A stretch of DNA of 24,136 nucleotides, taken from a virus. The stretch covers positions 1 to 24,136 of IMG/VR virus record IMGVR_UViG_3300025896_000184. The stretch is one strand, 5' to 3'. How positions within the stretch are numbered: position 1 is the stretch's first letter; each line of letters begins with the position of its first letter. The translations under genes were made by a program, and so were the position numbers. This document shows, in pieces, positions 22,962-24,136 of this stretch. The notes under the pieces are model-generated. The model ran no database searches. It was given only the letters and a program-made list of their open reading frames with translations, and had not been told where the DNA came from.

Positions 22962-23226
22962 CACGCGCCCCACAGATGTCGCAGCGCTCGCCGGGTTGCA
23001 GGTGGCATTCGCCGCAAGGTGTGGCGCGTCGCCCAATCTCAACCAGCGGCTTGTGCACTGGCATTGCGGCAGCCAGCGCCTTGTAGCGTTCCACCTCACG
23101 TTCGCGCCAGCCGGGGTCAATCAAGTCCCACAGCAGCGGCGGCTTCTGCTTCGGCTGCGCACAAACGTGTTCCGCGCAGTCGTCGGCGTTGTTGCATTTT
23201 CCTGCCGGGTGTTCGCATTGGGTCAT
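22948..23226 (-). CDS. Double zinc-ribbon-like protein (cassette 8)
   Basis: A 92-residue Cys-rich protein with a strong AAGGAG site. The N-terminal cluster (Cys4, Cys11, Cys17, Cys22) and the C-terminal cluster (CGEC at 71-74, CDIC at 82-85) flank a helical middle (WREREVERYKALAAAM). The C-terminal Cys4 group is a typical zinc ribbon and follows the pattern GRRATPCGECHLQPGERCDI. Similar small zinc-ribbon proteins are common in phage early regions. Function unknown. Its ATG overlaps the preceding small gene's stop (ATGA), so it is probably co-translated. Confidence 0.74.
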   Translation of the reverse strand: MTQCEHPAGKCNNADDCAEHVCAQPKQKPPLLWDLIDPGWREREVERYKALAAAMPVHKPLVEIGRRATPCGECHLQPGERCDICGARDVRG

Positions 23227-23390
23227 TGCGGCTCCTTCGCCTTGTCAATCTGTTTTGCCAGCCACTCAGCGCCAAGGCGCTTCAGCTTTTCCCATCTGGC
23301 ATCGTTCAGCCGCACGCTGCGCGGCTTGGTTGCTTCTTCTGGTGGCAGGGCCTTTCGGCCCTGGCCCCTTCCTGCGCCGCCCCGGGTCAC
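23223..23390 (-). CDS. Small basic helical protein (cassette 8)
   Basis: A 55-residue frame from GTG 23390 to TGA at 23223-23225. It begins VTRGGAGRGQGRKALPPEEA and contains RSVRLNDARWEKLKRLGAEW, a pattern close to short ribbon-helix-helix or phage DNA-binding proteins (strand RSVRL, then a long helix). It overlaps the upstream stop as GTGA and the downstream start as ATGA. Coupling at both ends and the amphipathic helix make it a convincing gene despite its length. A DNA-binding role is inferred only from this pattern. Confidence 0.7.
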   Translation of the reverse strand: MTRGGAGRGQGRKALPPEEATKPRSVRLNDARWEKLKRLGAEWLAKQIDKAKEPQ

Positions 23391-23572
23391 TGCACAGCCT
23401 TCAGCGTGCTCACCGGCAGGGCCATTTCGCCGCGCCCTGTCTTGCCAGTGGCCGGGTTGTAGGGCTTCACTTGCGCATACTGCTCGGTTTCGCCGGGCAG
23501 GGTACGAAAGGCCAGGATCACGAACTGACCGAACTTGCCTGCGACGATCTGGTTAACTTGGAAGGTGTTCAT
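23387..23572 (-). CDS. Small beta-rich protein (cassette 8, first gene)
   Basis: A 61-residue protein. I start it at ATG 23572 (MNTFQVNQIVAGKFGQFVIL), with GGAG 8 bases upstream; the open frame upstream to 23620 has no good start and overlaps the promoter candidate. The pattern VAGKFGQFVILAFRTLPG with YAQVKPYNPATGKTGRGEMA looks like a small SH3- or OB-like barrel. Function unknown. It is first in a set of three or four overlapping genes in cassette 8, and has the only substantial leader in the array. Confidence 0.7.
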   Translation of the reverse strand: MNTFQVNQIVAGKFGQFVILAFRTLPGETEQYAQVKPYNPATGKTGRGEMALPVSTLKAVQ

Positions 23573-23693
23573 TTGCTTGCTCCGGGTTGGTGTGTCGATG
23601 GGTGTACTGTAGTACGTCAATCAAACATCCGCAAGGGGTCTAGCAAAAGAATTGTGTAACACCGCAAACAATCGCGCGCTCCGGCACCACGGC
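23573..23693 (-). promoter_or_regulatory. Leader of cassette 8 with candidate promoter and operator-like dyad
   Basis: This is the longest noncoding stretch inside the array (121 bp). On the - strand, TTGCGG at 23634-23629 and TACAGT at 23611-23606 are spaced 17 bp and could be -35 and -10 elements of moderate quality. The dyad GTACT-GT-AGTAC (23604-23615) covers the -10 and would suit a repressor. Transcription would run leftward into cassette 8 and possibly all cassettes to its left. This is a sequence-only prediction. Confidence 0.35.
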
Positions 23694-23751
23694 ACCTAAC
23701 AGGTCGCTCAAACGGAGCGCCTACGGCGCCCGCTTAGCTCCAACGTTAGGC
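23694..23751 (+). repeat. attC8 (end of cassette 8)
   Basis: R'' ACCTAAC at 23694-23700, R' GTTAGGC at 23745-23751, 58 bp. The stem is CGG, unpaired A, GCGCC, loop TAC, GGCGC, CCG. Its R'' matches the cassette 8 start (GTTAGGC) at six of seven positions. Confidence 0.9.
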
Positions 23752-23752
23752 C

Positions 23753-23932
23753 CTACTCGCACTTGCCGCTGTCGGCCAGGCGCTTCATTTCCTCAAACAG
23801 CGCTTTGCGGCCGGCGACCCAGCCAGCGTTGTAGGCATCCGTTGCGTGGCCTTGCATGTCATCGGCGGTGTAGCCCCAGCGTGCGCCGTCCATTTCGCTC
23901 GGCTCGGGCAGTGGCGGCAAATCGGTGTTCAT
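23753..23932 (-). CDS. Small phage-type protein (cassette 9)
   Basis: A 59-residue protein, the only gene of cassette 9. It begins MNTDLPPLPEPSEMDGARWG and continues with YTADDMQGHATDAYNAGWVA and an amphipathic C-terminal helix (ALFEEMKRLADSGKCE). The N-terminal Pro-rich segment followed by a YTADDM helix resembles small proteins of unknown function in many proteobacterial phages. GAGAG precedes the ATG at 7 bases. The stop lies within 2 bases of attC8. The cassette is compact (278 bp) with only about 40 bases upstream of the gene, so it probably depends on a promoter to the right. Confidence 0.72.
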   Translation of the reverse strand: MNTDLPPLPEPSEMDGARWGYTADDMQGHATDAYNAGWVAGRKALFEEMKRLADSGKCE

Positions 23933-23972
23933 GTCGTTGCTCTCTAAGGTTGTTTCGCTTCGGCTAGGTAGG

Positions 23973-24029
23973 GCCTAACACTTCGCTCAAGCCGACGCCT
24001 GACGGCGCGGCTTACCTCGGGCGTTAGGC
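23973..24029 (+). repeat. attC9 (end of cassette 9)
   Basis: R'' GCCTAAC at 23973-23979, R' GTTAGGC at 24023-24029, 57 bp. The arms AAGCCG, unpaired A, CGCC pair with GGCG, CGGCTT. This is nearly the arm sequence of the class 1 aadA-type attC in the same orientation, which fixes the array polarity. Cassette 9 begins GTTAGGCCCTAC, complementary to its R'' over 12 nt. Confidence 0.95.
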
Positions 24030-24032
24030 GTC

Positions 24033-24136
24033 TCAATCCCAGCCGCGCTCGGCCAGCGGGCCTTCGTTGTACGGCGCCTCTCCGCGAACCCAGCGCTCCA
24101 GGCGCTTCATGTGTTCGGGGCCGCCAAAGGCGCTCC
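24033..24136 (-). CDS. Partial hypothetical protein (cassette 10)
   Basis: The C-terminal 33 residues of a gene that continues past the right edge. The visible part contains SAFGGPEHMKRLERWVRGEA and PYNEGPLAERGWD, then TGA at 24033-24035. The frame is open to the window end, and an internal ATG at 24111 could be a start, but the residues before it look coding. It lies 3 bases inside the cassette 10 edge and keeps the leftward orientation of all other cassettes. Function unknown. Confidence 0.55.
   Translation of the reverse strand, partial: SAFGGPEHMKRLERWVRGEAPYNEGPLAERGWD

Larger units (their letters stand above)
18735..24136 (+). mobile_element. Integron cassette array, at least ten cassettes, ORFs inverted
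   Basis: Recombination points (G|TT) define cassettes C1 18792-19544, C2 19545-20124, C3 20125-20462, C4 20463-21219, C5 21220-21860, C6 21861-22398, C7 22399-22865, C8 22866-23745, C9 23746-24023 and C10 from 24024 beyond the window. All nine attC sites have R'' on the left, R' on the right and an unpaired A on the left arm, so cassettes run rightward from attI. All plausible ORFs read leftward. The ends of C1, C2, C5, C7 and C9 are self-complementary over 11-13 nt. The sites are heterogeneous in length (57-115 bp), unlike a homogeneous Vibrio-type superintegron. Confidence 0.9.

Noticed and set aside
18817-23659. + strand frames inside the cassettes that would follow attC polarity
   Set aside because: They lack good ribosome-binding sites and recognisable patterns and are mirror frames of - strand genes with family-like motifs, coupled overlaps and strong start sites.
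19493-24029. The GC-rich hairpins between genes read as rho-independent terminators
   Set aside because: They lack T-runs, have conserved GTTRRRY/RYYYAAC ends and a consistent unpaired A, which is attC architecture.
18735-24136. A CRISPR array (regular repeats with spacers)
   Set aside because: The repeats are imperfect, 57-115 bp, spaced by 200-800 bp of coding sequence, and have no uniform spacers.

Overview
The window is high-GC DNA with two halves that carry different kinds of gene. The left half (1-18400, + strand) is the late structural operon of a lambda/GTA-like siphovirus or prophage. The right half (18420-24136) is an integron: the N-terminal third of an integron integrase gene, a probable attI, and an array of at least ten attC-delimited gene cassettes. 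The host is most likely a high-GC beta- or gammaproteobacterium (Burkholderiales-like). This is inferred from base composition and from the type of phage proteins and attC sites, and no taxonomic marker is present.

Phage half. The order is: beta-propeller-like protein (cut by the window edge), three surface or decoration-type proteins, a BppU-like/gpW-like head-joining protein, portal, fused prohead protease-major capsid protein, a small head protein, an FII-like joiner, tail terminator, tail tube, G/GT tail chaperone made by programmed -1 frameshifting, tape measure, three GTA-like tail-tip genes (DUF2460, DUF2163, NlpC/P60), a large J-like tip protein, a fibre-like protein and a membrane protein that may be a holin. 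Most genes are joined by ATGA, GTGA or TGATG overlaps, which indicates one co-translated late transcript. Terminase, lysis enzymes and phage integrase are not in the window.

Integron half. An intI reading frame on the - strand keeps only the N-terminal SAM-like domain. Homology stops at about 18420-18426, directly against the last phage gene. To its right lie a candidate attI and nine attC sites, all oriented on the + strand as in a classical integron (intI divergent from the array). In most units the first bases of the cassette are the exact complement of the bases at that same cassette's R'' core, over up to 13 nt. This is the signature of true circularisable cassettes.

The odd feature is that every convincing ORF in every cassette lies on the - strand, antisense to attC orientation and to a normal Pc promoter, and the encoded proteins are of phage early or accessory type. 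They include an Acb2/Tad1-like cyclic-nucleotide sponge (anti-CBASS/Thoeris), a Lar-like zinc-ribbon protein (restriction alleviation), a beta-class DNA methyltransferase, zinc-ribbon proteins and several small proteins. Several genes start, stop or carry their ribosome-binding site inside an attC, and at attC6 translation is coupled across a cassette boundary. The array therefore looks like a leftward phage accessory operon built from integron cassettes. With its own integrase broken, it could be reshuffled only by an integrase supplied in trans. Whether this is a phage carrying an integron array or a phage recombined into a chromosomal integron cannot be settled from the window alone.
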